Assembly: GCA_017458195.1 (NCBI GenBank)
Contig: JAFTGI010000008.1
Location: 1 to 43,860 of the forward strand
DNA from: Prevotella sp.
GTDB taxonomy: Bacteria; Bacteroidota; Bacteroidia; Bacteroidales; Bacteroidaceae
Direction: 5' to 3'
DNA length: 43,860 nucleotides
Numbering within the stretch: position 1 is the stretch's first letter; the number at the start of each line of letters is the position of its first letter. A program made the position numbers and the translations under genes. The notes below the pieces were generated by a model. That model saw only the letters and a program-made list of their open reading frames with translations. It had not been told where the DNA came from and did no database searches. This document shows, in pieces, positions 9,191 to 16,932 of the stretch.

Positions 9191-9231
9191 AACATTCCCC
9201 GTCGGCTCACACCGATGGGGAATGTTTATTT
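9191..9231 (+). terminator. Terminator after the 1200-aa gene
   Basis: AACATTCCCCGTCGG (9191-9205) pairs with CCGATGGGGAATGTT (9212-9226) with one mismatch, followed by TATTTTA. Confidence 0.8.
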
Positions 9232-9262
9232 TACGACAAATCGTAAGAAAAATGTGAAAATA

Positions 9263-9294
9263 TTTGGCAGATTGAAAGAAATTGCGTACTTTTG
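9263..9294 (+). promoter_or_regulatory. Promoter of argR
   Basis: TTTG (9263-9266), 20 bases, then TACTTTTG (9287-9294). This places the transcript start just before the ATG at 9324 and excludes the in-frame upstream ATG at 9282, which lies inside the promoter. Confidence 0.8.
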
Positions 9295-9323
9295 CAAAAC
9301 AATCCGAAAAAATCATAATCACG

Positions 9324-9800
9324 ATGAAAGAAAAGAACAACCGACTCGAGGCACTGCGACTGATTATCTCAAGTCAGGAGCTGGGCAGCCAGGAGGAGCT
9401 CCTCAAGGCATTGCAGAAAGAAGGGTTCAAGCTGACGCAAGCCACGCTGAGCCGCGACCTTAAGCAACTGAAGGTGGCTAAGGCCGCCACGATGGGCGGC
9501 ACCTACGTCTACGTGTTGCCCAACGATTCTATGTATAAGCGCGTTTCAACCCCTGCGTCCATTCGCGAGATGATGCAGATGACAGGGTTTGTCAGTCTCC
9601 AGTTCTCGGGCAATATGGGCGTCATCAAGACGCGACCGGGCTATGCCAGTGCGATGGCCTGGAACATTGACAATGCCAATATCCCGTCGATCATCGGCAG
9701 CATCGCCGGCAACGACACCATCTTCTTCGTTGTCAAGGACGATGTGCCCCGCCAGGAGGTCATCGATGCACTGAGCGAAGTGCTCCCCAATGTCAAATAA
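9324..9800 (+). CDS. argR: Arginine repressor ArgR
   Basis: 158 aa, the usual length for the family. The N-terminal winged helix carries the ArgR DNA-binding signature TLSRDLKQL (about residues 42-50). The C-terminal domain has the oligomerisation and arginine-binding motif SIAGNDTIF (about 125-133; GT.AGDDT in the family). The start at 9324 (MKEKNNRLEALRL) fits both family length and promoter position. It normally binds ARG boxes as an arginine-bound hexamer and controls arginine biosynthesis or catabolism. Here it is followed after 20 bases by a threonine aldolase, with no arginine genes in the window. The downstream gene may therefore be co-transcribed. Whether ArgR regulates it is unknown. 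Confidence 0.92.
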   Translation: MKEKNNRLEALRLIISSQELGSQEELLKALQKEGFKLTQATLSRDLKQLKVAKAATMGGTYVYVLPNDSMYKRVSTPASIREMMQMTGFVSLQFSGNMGVIKTRPGYASAMAWNIDNANIPSIIGSIAGNDTIFFVVKDDVPRQEVIDALSEVLPNVK

Positions 9801-9820
9801 TCAGCTGACAGCTTTTTCCC

Positions 9821-10852
9821 ATGCTTTCATTTGAATGCGACTATAACAATGGTGCGCATCCTGACGTGATGCGCCATCTGATCGCCACCAACGGCGAACG
9901 CACCGCCACCTACGGTTTTGACTGCTATTCAGAGCAGGCCAAACGGAAAATCCGCGAGGCCTGCCAGACCGAGGGCGACGTCTTCCTGCTCGGTGGCGGC
10001 ACCCAGACCAACGCCGTCGTCATCGATGCCATGCTGCGCTCGTTTGAGGCCGTGGTCACGGTCGAGACTGCCCATATTGCCGTCCATGAGGCCGGTGCCA
10101 TCGAGCATTGCGGCCATAAGGTCATCACCCTGCCCTCGCACGAGGGGCGCCTCGCGGCCGACGACCTGCGCCGCTTCATGCAGGAGTTTCTGGCCGACGA
10201 GAGCCGCGACCACGTGGCCCAGCCGGGCATGGTCTACATCTCGCTGCCCACCGAGCTGGGCACGCTCTACTCTGCCCGGGAGCTTTCCGAGATTCACGCC
10301 ACCTGCCGCGAATTCCACCTTCCCCTTTTCATCGACGGCGCCCGCCTGGGCTACGGCATCGCAGCCAGCCAGGGCGACCTCTCGCTGCCCGTCGTCGCCC
10401 GCTCGTGCGACGTCTTCTACATCGGAGGCACCAAGGTCGGTGCCCTCTGCGGCGAGGCTGTCGTCTTCCCCAAGGGTGCGCCGCGCGGGTTCTTCAGCCT
10501 GGTCAAGCAGCACGGGGCGCTCTTTGCCAAGGGCCGTCTGCTCGGCGTGCAGTTCGATGCGCTGTTCACCGACGGGCTCTACCTGCGCATCGCCGGTCAT
10601 GCCATCGAGATGGCCCGCCGTCTGCGCACGCTGCTGCAGCAGATGGGCTACCGCTTCTATATCGACTCGCCCACCAACCAGCAGTTCGTCATCCTGCCCA
10701 ACGAGGAGGTGCGCCGGTTGGAACAGCAGGTGGAGTTCACCCACTGGGGGCCCTACGATGCCGACCACTTTGTCTGTCGCTTCGTCACCTCATGGGCCAC
10801 GACCGAGGCCGACCTTGCTGCCCTGGAGGCCATCCTTGACAATCAAGAATAA
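9821..10852 (+). CDS. ltaE: Low-specificity threonine aldolase / beta-eliminating lyase family
   Basis: 343 aa, fold-type I PLP enzyme. The active-site region is visible: ETAHIAVHEAGAIE (about 82-95) for ring stacking, FIDGARLG (about 170-177) with the Asp that contacts the pyridine nitrogen, and IGGTKVGA with Lys205 as the expected Schiff-base lysine. Family enzymes cleave L-threonine or allo-threonine to glycine and acetaldehyde in the cytoplasm. Stereospecificity cannot be read from sequence. It lies 20 bases after argR and converges on kbl. The kbl and tdh genes next door form a second route from threonine to glycine, which supports a role in threonine breakdown. The start is the first ATG after argR. 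Confidence 0.85.
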   Translation: MLSFECDYNNGAHPDVMRHLIATNGERTATYGFDCYSEQAKRKIREACQTEGDVFLLGGGTQTNAVVIDAMLRSFEAVVTVETAHIAVHEAGAIEHCGHKVITLPSHEGRLAADDLRRFMQEFLADESRDHVAQPGMVYISLPTELGTLYSARELSEIHATCREFHLPLFIDGARLGYGIAASQGDLSLPVVARSCDVFYIGGTKVGALCGEAVVFPKGAPRGFFSLVKQHGALFAKGRLLGVQFDALFTDGLYLRIAGHAIEMARRLRTLLQQMGYRFYIDSPTNQQFVILPNEEVRRLEQQVEFTHWGPYDADHFVCRFVTSWATTEADLAALEAILDNQE

Positions 10853-10873
10853 AACGAAAAACGGCGCTTCTTA

Positions 10874-10899
10874 AAAGTAATATACCCCTATATTACTTT
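10874..10899. repeat. Perfect palindrome with C4 loop, family shared with 30972-31033
   Basis: AAAGTAATATA (10874-10884), CCCC, then TATATTACTTT (10889-10899): 11-bp perfect arms. The same core occurs at another convergent gene junction about 20 kb away. It precedes the strong terminator at 10902. Confidence 0.9.
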
Positions 10900-10901
10900 C
10901 A

Positions 10902-10939
10902 AAAAGCGGCACTTCGCCGATTGGCGAGGTGCCGCTTTT
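10902..10939. terminator. Bidirectional terminator between ltaE and kbl
   Basis: AAAAGCGGCACTTCGCC (10902-10918) pairs with GGCGAGGTGCCGCTTTT (10923-10939) with one mismatch. The A4 and T4 ends allow it to work for both converging genes. Confidence 0.85.
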
Positions 10940-10962
10940 GATAGCAGGAATCCTGCTTCTTT

Positions 10963-12150
<1,188 letters not shown>

Positions 12151-12188
12151 AGCAAATAGATTTAATTCGGGGTTGATTTACAAAATAT

Positions 12189-12214
12189 CAATTTCAATTG
12201 TCAATTCTCAATTT
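12189..12214 (-). repeat. AATTGAC-type heptamer repeat in the kbl leader
   Basis: On the minus strand AATTGAG, AATTGAC and AATTGAA follow in tandem. It lies between the kbl -7 element and its start codon. The same heptamer family forms the start region of the glycosyltransferase at 24431-24464. Confidence 0.7.
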
Positions 12215-12222
12215 ATTAACTG

Positions 12223-12230
12223 CAAAGGTA
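12223..12230 (-). promoter_or_regulatory. -7 element for kbl
   Basis: On the minus strand TACCTTTG matches TAnnTTTG. The -33 element is not clear. The predicted leader is about 70 bases. Confidence 0.6.
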
Positions 12231-12274
12231 GAAAATTTTTGCCAAACATGATGCAATTATTAAGAATAATTTTG

Positions 12275-12282
12275 TAATTTTG
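12275..12282 (+). promoter_or_regulatory. -7 element for tdh
   Basis: TAATTTTG, followed by GCAGGCG and an ATG 32 bases after the element. It is divergent from the kbl promoter about 45 bp away, so one regulator could act on both. Confidence 0.6.
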
Positions 12283-12313
12283 CAGGCGTAAATCTAAAAT
12301 CTATCGAATCAGA

Positions 12314-13267
12314 ATGAAAAATGTCTTGGTAATTGGCTCAACTGGACAGATTGGTTCAGAGCTGACAATGGCACTGAGGAAGCGCTATGGAAACGAACAC
12401 ATCGTGGCTGGCTACATCGTTGGCGCCGAGCCTAAGGGCGAACTGGCCGAGAGCGGACCATCGGCTATTGCTGACGTGACCGACGGTGCAGGCATTGCCG
12501 AAATCGTGAAAAAGCACAACATCGACACCATCTACAACCTGGCGGCCCTGCTCTCAGTGGTGGCTGAGTCGAAGCCCCGCCTGGCCTGGAAGATCGGCAT
12601 CGACGGGCTGTGGAACATCCTCGAGGTGGCCCGCGAAAACGGATGCGCCGTCTTCACGCCGAGCTCCATCGGCTCCTTCGGCGTCGAGACGCCCCACGAC
12701 CCCACCCCACAGGACACGATCCAGCGGCCGCGCACCATCTACGGCGTGTCGAAGGTGACGACGGAGCTGCTCTCTGACTGGTATCACCATAAGTACGGTG
12801 TCGACACGCGCTCGGTGCGCTTCCCCGGCATCATCAGCTACGTGACGCCTCCGGGCGGCGGCACCACCGACTATGCCGTCGACATCTACTACTACGCCGT
12901 GCGCGGCGAGAAGTTCACGTGCCCCATCAAGGCCGGCACCCGCATGGACATGATGTACATGCCCGACGCCCTGCGCGCCGCCATGGAGCTGATGGAGGCT
13001 GACCCCACCAGACTGATTCATCACAACGGCTTCAACGTGGCTGCCATGAGCTTCGACCCCGACATGATCTACAATGAGATCAAGAAGCACTGCCCCACGT
13101 TCGAGATGGAGTATCAGGTTGACCCGCTGAAGCAGTCGATAGCCGAGTCGTGGCCCGACATCATGGACGACTCCTGCGCCCGCGAGGAGTGGGGCTGGAA
13201 GCATGAATACAACCTCCGCGAAATGACGAAGGACATGCTGGACAAGCTCCGCATCAAACTGCTCTAA
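12314..13267 (+). CDS. tdh: L-threonine 3-dehydrogenase, short-chain (epimerase-like) type
   Basis: 317 aa. It belongs to the extended SDR / NAD-dependent epimerase superfamily rather than the zinc-dependent MDR-type Tdh of E. coli. The Rossmann motif GSTGQIG is at residues 8-14. The catalytic pair is in YGVSK with an upstream SSIGSFG serine region. The RFPGIISY and GGGTTDYAV segments are typical of SDR threonine dehydrogenases. The enzyme oxidises threonine with NAD+ to 2-amino-3-ketobutyrate, which Kbl, encoded divergently, splits with CoA. The gene ends directly in the 46-bp repeat array at 13267. Confidence 0.92.
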   Translation: MKNVLVIGSTGQIGSELTMALRKRYGNEHIVAGYIVGAEPKGELAESGPSAIADVTDGAGIAEIVKKHNIDTIYNLAALLSVVAESKPRLAWKIGIDGLWNILEVARENGCAVFTPSSIGSFGVETPHDPTPQDTIQRPRTIYGVSKVTTELLSDWYHHKYGVDTRSVRFPGIISYVTPPGGGTTDYAVDIYYYAVRGEKFTCPIKAGTRMDMMYMPDALRAAMELMEADPTRLIHHNGFNVAAMSFDPDMIYNEIKKHCPTFEMEYQVDPLKQSIAESWPDIMDDSCAREEWGWKHEYNLREMTKDMLDKLRIKLL

Positions 13268-13558
13268 GAGACTATAAACCACGGATTACGCGGATTAAAC
13301 GGATTATTCCTTAGAGACTATAAACCACGGATTACGCGGATTAAACGGATTATTCCTTAGAGACTACAAACCACGGATTACGCGGATTAAACGGATTATT
13401 CTTAACAGCCTTTCCCAGCTGCATATAATCCGTTTAATCCGCGTAATCCGTGGTACTCTTTCAACAAGATAATCCGTTTAATCAGCGTAATCCGTGGTAC
13501 TCTTTCAACAAGCTAATCCGTTTAATCAGCGTAATCCGTGGTACGTAATCCGAGGTTG
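13267..13558. repeat. 46-bp direct repeats facing 44-bp inverted copies (ACGGATT array)
   Basis: Three near-identical 46-bp units start at 13267, 13313 and 13359, each with AAACCACGGATTACGCGG then ATTAAACGGATTATTC. After a 20-25 bp loop, three inverted copies of the same core follow at 13425, 13469 and 13513 with a 44-bp period and a different spacer (TACTCTTTCAACAAG). A partial copy ends at 13558. Inside each unit ACGGATTAC / GCGGATTAA / ACGGATTAT is itself a 9-bp repeat. The array fills the convergent gap between tdh and the NigD-like gene and could fold into one large hairpin. No gene is seen in it. Confidence 0.95.
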
Positions 13559-13562
13559 TTAG

Positions 13563-14210
13563 TTATTTCAGTGCGACGGTGCGCTCGCGCCAGCCTTCGT
13601 AGGTGTTGACGCGCAGGTGGATGGAGTCGGCACTGATGAGCGTGGTCGGAATGCTGCAGTAGGTGCGCTGCGTGTAGAATTCGGGCACGCCACCCTGATC
13701 GTGGTAGAGGTGCAGATGGAGCGTGCGCGTACGGTCGGGGTTGACCATCAGCGTGTCGAACGTGGCACCCAGCACGTGGTGGACATCGTCGCCTCCACCC
13801 TGCCCCACCTTGAGCAGGAGCGACATGTTCAGGTATTTCTTGTTCGTGCTCAGCCAGATGCTCTCCAGGCCCGTGGGGTCGCTCTTGGGCTCACTCTCGC
13901 GGCGCGGGCGCAGCACCAGCACCTGTCCGGCAGTGATGACCTCAGCGCCGCCGTCGCTCTCCTTATTATAATATATGTAGGCGCGATACGTCGTGTCGCC
14001 CTTCTGAATCCAGCTGGTCGTAAAGGGATTGGCAACGGTCAGCCGCTCATCCTCGTCGGTGACGGCCTCAACGGCCTGCTTCTTGGCGTTCACCTGCAGG
14101 TCGGCCAGGTCGCCGCGCAGGTTGGAATATTCGCCTTCCCCCTTGTCGTAGGCATCGGTGGTGCAGGAGGGGAATAAAAAAATAAACAAGGATGGGCTGG
14201 GAGTTCTCAT
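13563..14210 (-). CDS. NigD-like lipoprotein
   Basis: 215 aa. A short hydrophobic N terminus ends in LFPSC, a plausible but non-canonical lipobox, so the protein is probably lipid-anchored in the envelope. The C-terminal half (SIWLSTNKKYLNMSLLLKVG, then FYTQRTYCSIP and INTYEG-like LRVNTYEG) resembles the NigD C-terminal beta-sandwich found in Bacteroidetes. The molecular role of the family is not established. The start codon overlaps the acyltransferase stop by 4 bases (ATGA), which suggests translational coupling. The family call rests on remembered patterns. Confidence 0.65.
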   Translation of the reverse strand: MRTPSPSLFIFLFPSCTTDAYDKGEGEYSNLRGDLADLQVNAKKQAVEAVTDEDERLTVANPFTTSWIQKGDTTYRAYIYYNKESDGGAEVITAGQVLVLRPRRESEPKSDPTGLESIWLSTNKKYLNMSLLLKVGQGGGDDVHHVLGATFDTLMVNPDRTRTLHLHLYHDQGGVPEFYTQRTYCSIPTTLISADSIHLRVNTYEGWRERTVALK

Positions 14211-15403
14211 TGGGCGGCAAGTTGGTTTCTTAGGGGGTTGGCATACATGGTGAGCATGCGCTCGCGGAGGAAGGGCTCATCCTTCTGGGGCAGCGTGATC
14301 TTCGAGAGCTGCTGCTGCAGGTAGGCCTCGAAGCGCTCGCGGTCGGCGGCGGTGTAGTGCGAGGCAAACTCAGGCGTGCCGCTGAGCAGGTCGGCAGCCA
14401 CGTAGTTGCCGGGATAGAGCACGTAGCGGCGGTGGATGGCCTGATAGATGCGCCGGGCCAGTGCAGCGAAGAATTCGTTCTTGGGCAAGGCCTCAAGCTC
14501 GTCGAGCCACGCATTGACGGGCTCGGCGCAGCGATAGGCCACACGCCCCTTGTAGCCCAGGATGCCCGTGCGCATGTTGTCGAGGTCGTCCTGCTTCGAT
14601 TTCTTGAAGGCAGGGTTGTCGCGCTTCTGCTGGAACTCCTGCGCCTTCAGGTAGTCGCAGGGGTCATACTCGTAGCTGATGGTCAGGGGGACGATGTTGA
14701 GCTCACGAAGGGAATCGGCGACAGAATCGCCGATCACAGTGCCGCCCATGGCCAGCATCTTGAGCACGGCCTCCTGGGTCTGGTCGCTGGAGTCCTTGGC
14801 GCGGCCTTCGCGCTGGGCTATCCAGATGTTCTCGTGCTTGCTGGTGACGGCATAGTGGATGTAGCTGCTCATGTGCTGGCTGGCCTCGAGCGTCTCGCGC
14901 AGGGAGAGACCGCGGCGCACGATGAACGCCTTGTTCATGCGCACCAGCCGCTCAATCCAGGGATAGATGAGCAGGTTGTTGCCGATGCCGATCTCGACGG
15001 TGGTGGGATAGCCGGCCTCAACGAGCATGACGTCGAGAAAGGCGGAGTCGAGCACGATGTCGCGGTGGTTCGAGATGAAGGTAAAAGCCCCCCCTACGGC
15101 CCCCGAGGGGGCTTCGTTAGCGGCCCTAAGCCGACTGTCGTCGAACGTGCAGCCGTCGGTATGCTTGCGGATGATATGCTTCACCACCGGCTTCATGAAC
15201 CGCTTCTGGAAGTCGAGCGGCGTCTTCACCCCCGTGAAGGCCAGCCGCAGGGCACCGTTGCGCACCGCCTTCGGCAGCCACGGCACGAAGCCCTTCATCA
15301 CGGCATTGAAGTGGCGGTCGGCCAGCAGCTCATCGAACGCCTGCCTCATCTCATTCGCCTCGTAAGGTCGAATATCATCGAAAATCTTTATGTCGTTCTC
15401 CAT
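14207..15403 (-). CDS. Glycerolipid acyltransferase family (PlsC/PlsB-like)
   Basis: 398 aa from the ATG at 15403. A GTG four codons upstream is less likely. The acyltransferase HX4D motif is seen as NHRDIVLD and the phosphate-binding block as QREGRAKD. The protein probably transfers an acyl group to glycerol-3-phosphate or lysophosphatidate at the inner membrane. It is longer than typical PlsC (about 240 aa), like a Bacteroidetes subfamily annotated as acyltransferase. An in-frame palindromic repeat (15085-15114) adds about 10 residues (NEAPSGAVGG) directly before FTFISNHRD. The ddl gene lies upstream across a heptamer repeat. Exact substrate is uncertain. Confidence 0.8.
   Translation of the reverse strand: MENDIKIFDDIRPYEANEMRQAFDELLADRHFNAVMKGFVPWLPKAVRNGALRLAFTGVKTPLDFQKRFMKPVVKHIIRKHTDGCTFDDSRLRAANEAPSGAVGGAFTFISNHRDIVLDSAFLDVMLVEAGYPTTVEIGIGNNLLIYPWIERLVRMNKAFIVRRGLSLRETLEASQHMSSYIHYAVTSKHENIWIAQREGRAKDSSDQTQEAVLKMLAMGGTVIGDSVADSLRELNIVPLTISYEYDPCDYLKAQEFQQKRDNPAFKKSKQDDLDNMRTGILGYKGRVAYRCAEPVNAWLDELEALPKNEFFAALARRIYQAIHRRYVLYPGNYVAADLLSGTPEFASHYTAADRERFEAYLQQQLSKITLPQKDEPFLRERMLTMYANPLRNQLAAQ
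15085..15114 (-). repeat. GC-rich palindrome inside the acyltransferase reading frame
   Basis: AAGCCCCC (15085-15092) is inverted at GGGGGCTT (15107-15114), with CTACGGCCCCCGAG between. It encodes the low-complexity insertion APSGAVGGA immediately before the catalytic HX4D block. It looks like an intergenic REP-type palindrome that entered the gene in frame. Confidence 0.7.
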
Positions 15404-15413
15404 TGCGCAAGCC

Positions 15414-15442
15414 ACTTCTCACTTCTCAACTCTCACTTCTCA
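15414..15442 (-). repeat. GTGAGAA heptamer repeat between ddl and the acyltransferase
   Basis: On the minus strand GAGAAGTGAGA-type heptamers run in tandem from just after the ddl stop codon to 10 bases before the acyltransferase ATG. Same family as 29688-29726, 30115-30154 and 34350-34380. Confidence 0.8.
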
Positions 15443-15443
15443 T

Positions 15444-16433
15444 TTAAAATTGGTTCTCGACGATGTCGGTCAGGACGTCGGTCATCGACAGGCCGGCGGC
15501 GCGCACCTGCTGGGGGATGAAGCTCGTCGGGGTCATGCCCGGCGTGGTGTTCACCTCGAGCATGTTCAGCTTGCTGCCCTCGGTGATGATATAGTCGACG
15601 CGGATGATGCCGTTGCAATGGAGGATGTCGTAGATGGCCGACGTCAGGTCCTGGGCCCGCTTGGCCAGCTCGTCGGGGATGCGGGCGGGCGTGATCTCGT
15701 CGACCTGGCCGTTGTACTTGGCGTCGTAGTCGAAGAACTCGTTCTTCGTGACCACCTCGGTGACGGGGAAGACGACCTGCTTGTCCTTCGTCTTATAGCA
15801 GCCGACGGTGATCTCCGTGCCGTCGAGATAGGCCTCAATCATCACCTCGTCGCTCTCCATCATGGCGATGCGCAGGGCCGGGGCCAGCTGGTCGATGTTC
15901 TTCACCTTGGAGACGCCGAACGACGAGCCGTCGTTGGCCGGCTTGACAAAGCAGGGCATGCCGATGGTCTCCAGGATCTGCTTCTCGTCGAGCAGCTGCT
16001 CCTGACCGCGGCGCACGAGCACGCTCTCGGCCACCCGCACGCCGAAGCCGCGCAGATACTGGTTGAGCACGAACTTGTCGAAGGTCATGGCCTCGACCAG
16101 CACGCCGCTCGTCGAATAAGGCATGTGGAGCAGGTCGAAGTAGCCCTGCAAGATGCCGTTCTCGCCGGGGGTGCCGTGGATGGTGATGTAGGCATAGTCG
16201 AAGAATCGGCGGCGGCCGTTCATGCGGAACGAGAAGTCGTTCTTGTCGATGGGCGTCAGTGTGCCGTCGGGCAGTTCCACCTGCCAGCTGGTGCCCTTGA
16301 CGTCGACGATATATACGTTGTAGCGGTCTTTGTCGAAGAATCCGTAGAGCCCCTGGGCCGAGCGGAGTGAGACGTCGTGCTCAGAGGAGTCGCCACCGCA
16401 GACGATGGCAATAGTGCGTTTTGTCTGTTTCAT
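15444..16433 (-). CDS. ddl: D-alanine--D-alanine ligase
   Basis: 329 aa from the ATG at 16433. The frame is open further upstream, but that part covers the promoter. The ATP-grasp enzyme joins two D-alanines for peptidoglycan. Visible motifs: CGGDSSEHDVSL at the N terminus (residues about 10-21), ITIHGTPGENG, FVKPANDGSSFGVSK (ATP-grasp lid) and LEVNTTPGMT (Mg and ligand site). Its own promoter lies directly upstream. In related genomes PASTA, rluD and ddl are usually neighbours, as I recall. Here they are separated by the adhesin and the 69-aa gene. Confidence 0.95.
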   Translation of the reverse strand: MKQTKRTIAIVCGGDSSEHDVSLRSAQGLYGFFDKDRYNVYIVDVKGTSWQVELPDGTLTPIDKNDFSFRMNGRRRFFDYAYITIHGTPGENGILQGYFDLLHMPYSTSGVLVEAMTFDKFVLNQYLRGFGVRVAESVLVRRGQEQLLDEKQILETIGMPCFVKPANDGSSFGVSKVKNIDQLAPALRIAMMESDEVMIEAYLDGTEITVGCYKTKDKQVVFPVTEVVTKNEFFDYDAKYNGQVDEITPARIPDELAKRAQDLTSAIYDILHCNGIIRVDYIITEGSKLNMLEVNTTPGMTPTSFIPQQVRAAGLSMTDVLTDIVENQF

Positions 16434-16455
16434 AGTCTCAGTTATAATTTTTCTG

Positions 16456-16486
16456 CAAAGATACAACTTTTCCTGAAACTGACAAA
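16456..16486 (-). promoter_or_regulatory. Promoter of ddl
   Basis: Minus strand: TTTG (16483-16486), 19 bases, TATCTTTG (16456-16463). The ATG at 16433 follows after a 22-base gap, which fixes the ddl start. Confidence 0.8.
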
Positions 16487-16516
16487 AAGATGAGGCACTT
16501 TTCACGGTCTGTTTTT

Positions 16517-16603
16517 CTATTTCAGCGGCACTGAATACTATTTCAGCGGCACTGAATACTATTTCAGCGACACTGAATACTATTTCAGCGACACTGAAAT
16601 AAT
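16517..16603. repeat. Four-unit palindrome array, 21-bp period (TTTCAGCGGCACTGAA)
   Basis: Units start at 16517, 16538, 16559 and 16580. The core is TTTCAG-CGGCA-CTGAA in units 1-2 and CGACA in the centre of units 3-4. The last unit has perfect 7-bp arms (ATTTCAG / CTGAAAT). It lies between the terminator of the 69-aa gene and the ddl promoter. Confidence 0.9.
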
Positions 16604-16627
16604 TTTATGCAGCGGTAAGCGAAAAAA

Positions 16628-16665
16628 AGAGAGACGCCCCCACGAGGAATGAGGAGCGTCTCTCT
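16628..16665 (-). terminator. Terminator after the 69-aa gene
   Basis: AGAGAGACGC (16628-16637) pairs perfectly with GCGTCTCTCT (16656-16665). On the minus strand it is followed by T7. Confidence 0.9.
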
Positions 16666-16688
16666 TTCATCAGAATGGTATCCGGCGT

Positions 16689-16898
16689 TTAGTATTCTTC
16701 GTCGACGTCGTCTTCCCAGATGTCCCTGCCACGGCGCGAGCGGTCGGGATCACCACTGCCGCCACCGGGGGTGAGCCCTTCTTCGTTCGAGACATCCTGA
16801 ACATAATCGCCACTGGCGACCTGCATGATGGCATTCGTCTGCAGTTCCACGACCTGAACGTCGGGCTGCATGTACGTCTTATTATAATTCTTATTCAT
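16689..16898 (-). CDS. Small acidic Gly/Asp-rich protein, function unknown
   Basis: 69 aa. The N-terminal half is MNKNYNKTYMQPDVQVVELQ followed by a hydrophobic TNAIMQVASGD. The C-terminal half is low-complexity and charged (LTPGGGSGDPDRSRRGRD, then WEDDVDEEY). There is no signal peptide. A conserved-looking leader followed by a variable Gly-rich tail is seen in small Bacteroidetes proteins of unknown role and recalls peptide precursors, but no maturation enzyme is nearby. It starts 34 bases after the stop of the broken adhesin gene and ends at a strong terminator, so the two form one transcript. A regulatory or adhesin-associated role is only a guess. Confidence 0.65.
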   Translation of the reverse strand: MNKNYNKTYMQPDVQVVELQTNAIMQVASGDYVQDVSNEEGLTPGGGSGDPDRSRRGRDIWEDDVDEEY

Positions 16899-16932
16899 AT
16901 CTGAATCTTGTTTATAAGTGAATGTACTGGGT

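Noticed and set aside
6937..9210. Open frame of 757 codons antisense to the 1200-aa gene
   Set aside because: It is a product of strong GNC codon bias in the sense gene; the translation is low-complexity (Val/Leu/Gly/Asp-rich) and matches no family.
9282..9323. Upstream ATG for argR
   Set aside because: It overlaps the -7 promoter element, and the ATG at 9324 fits family length.
13267..13558. 46-bp array as a CRISPR
   Set aside because: The repeats are contiguous without unique spacers and the second half is inverted.
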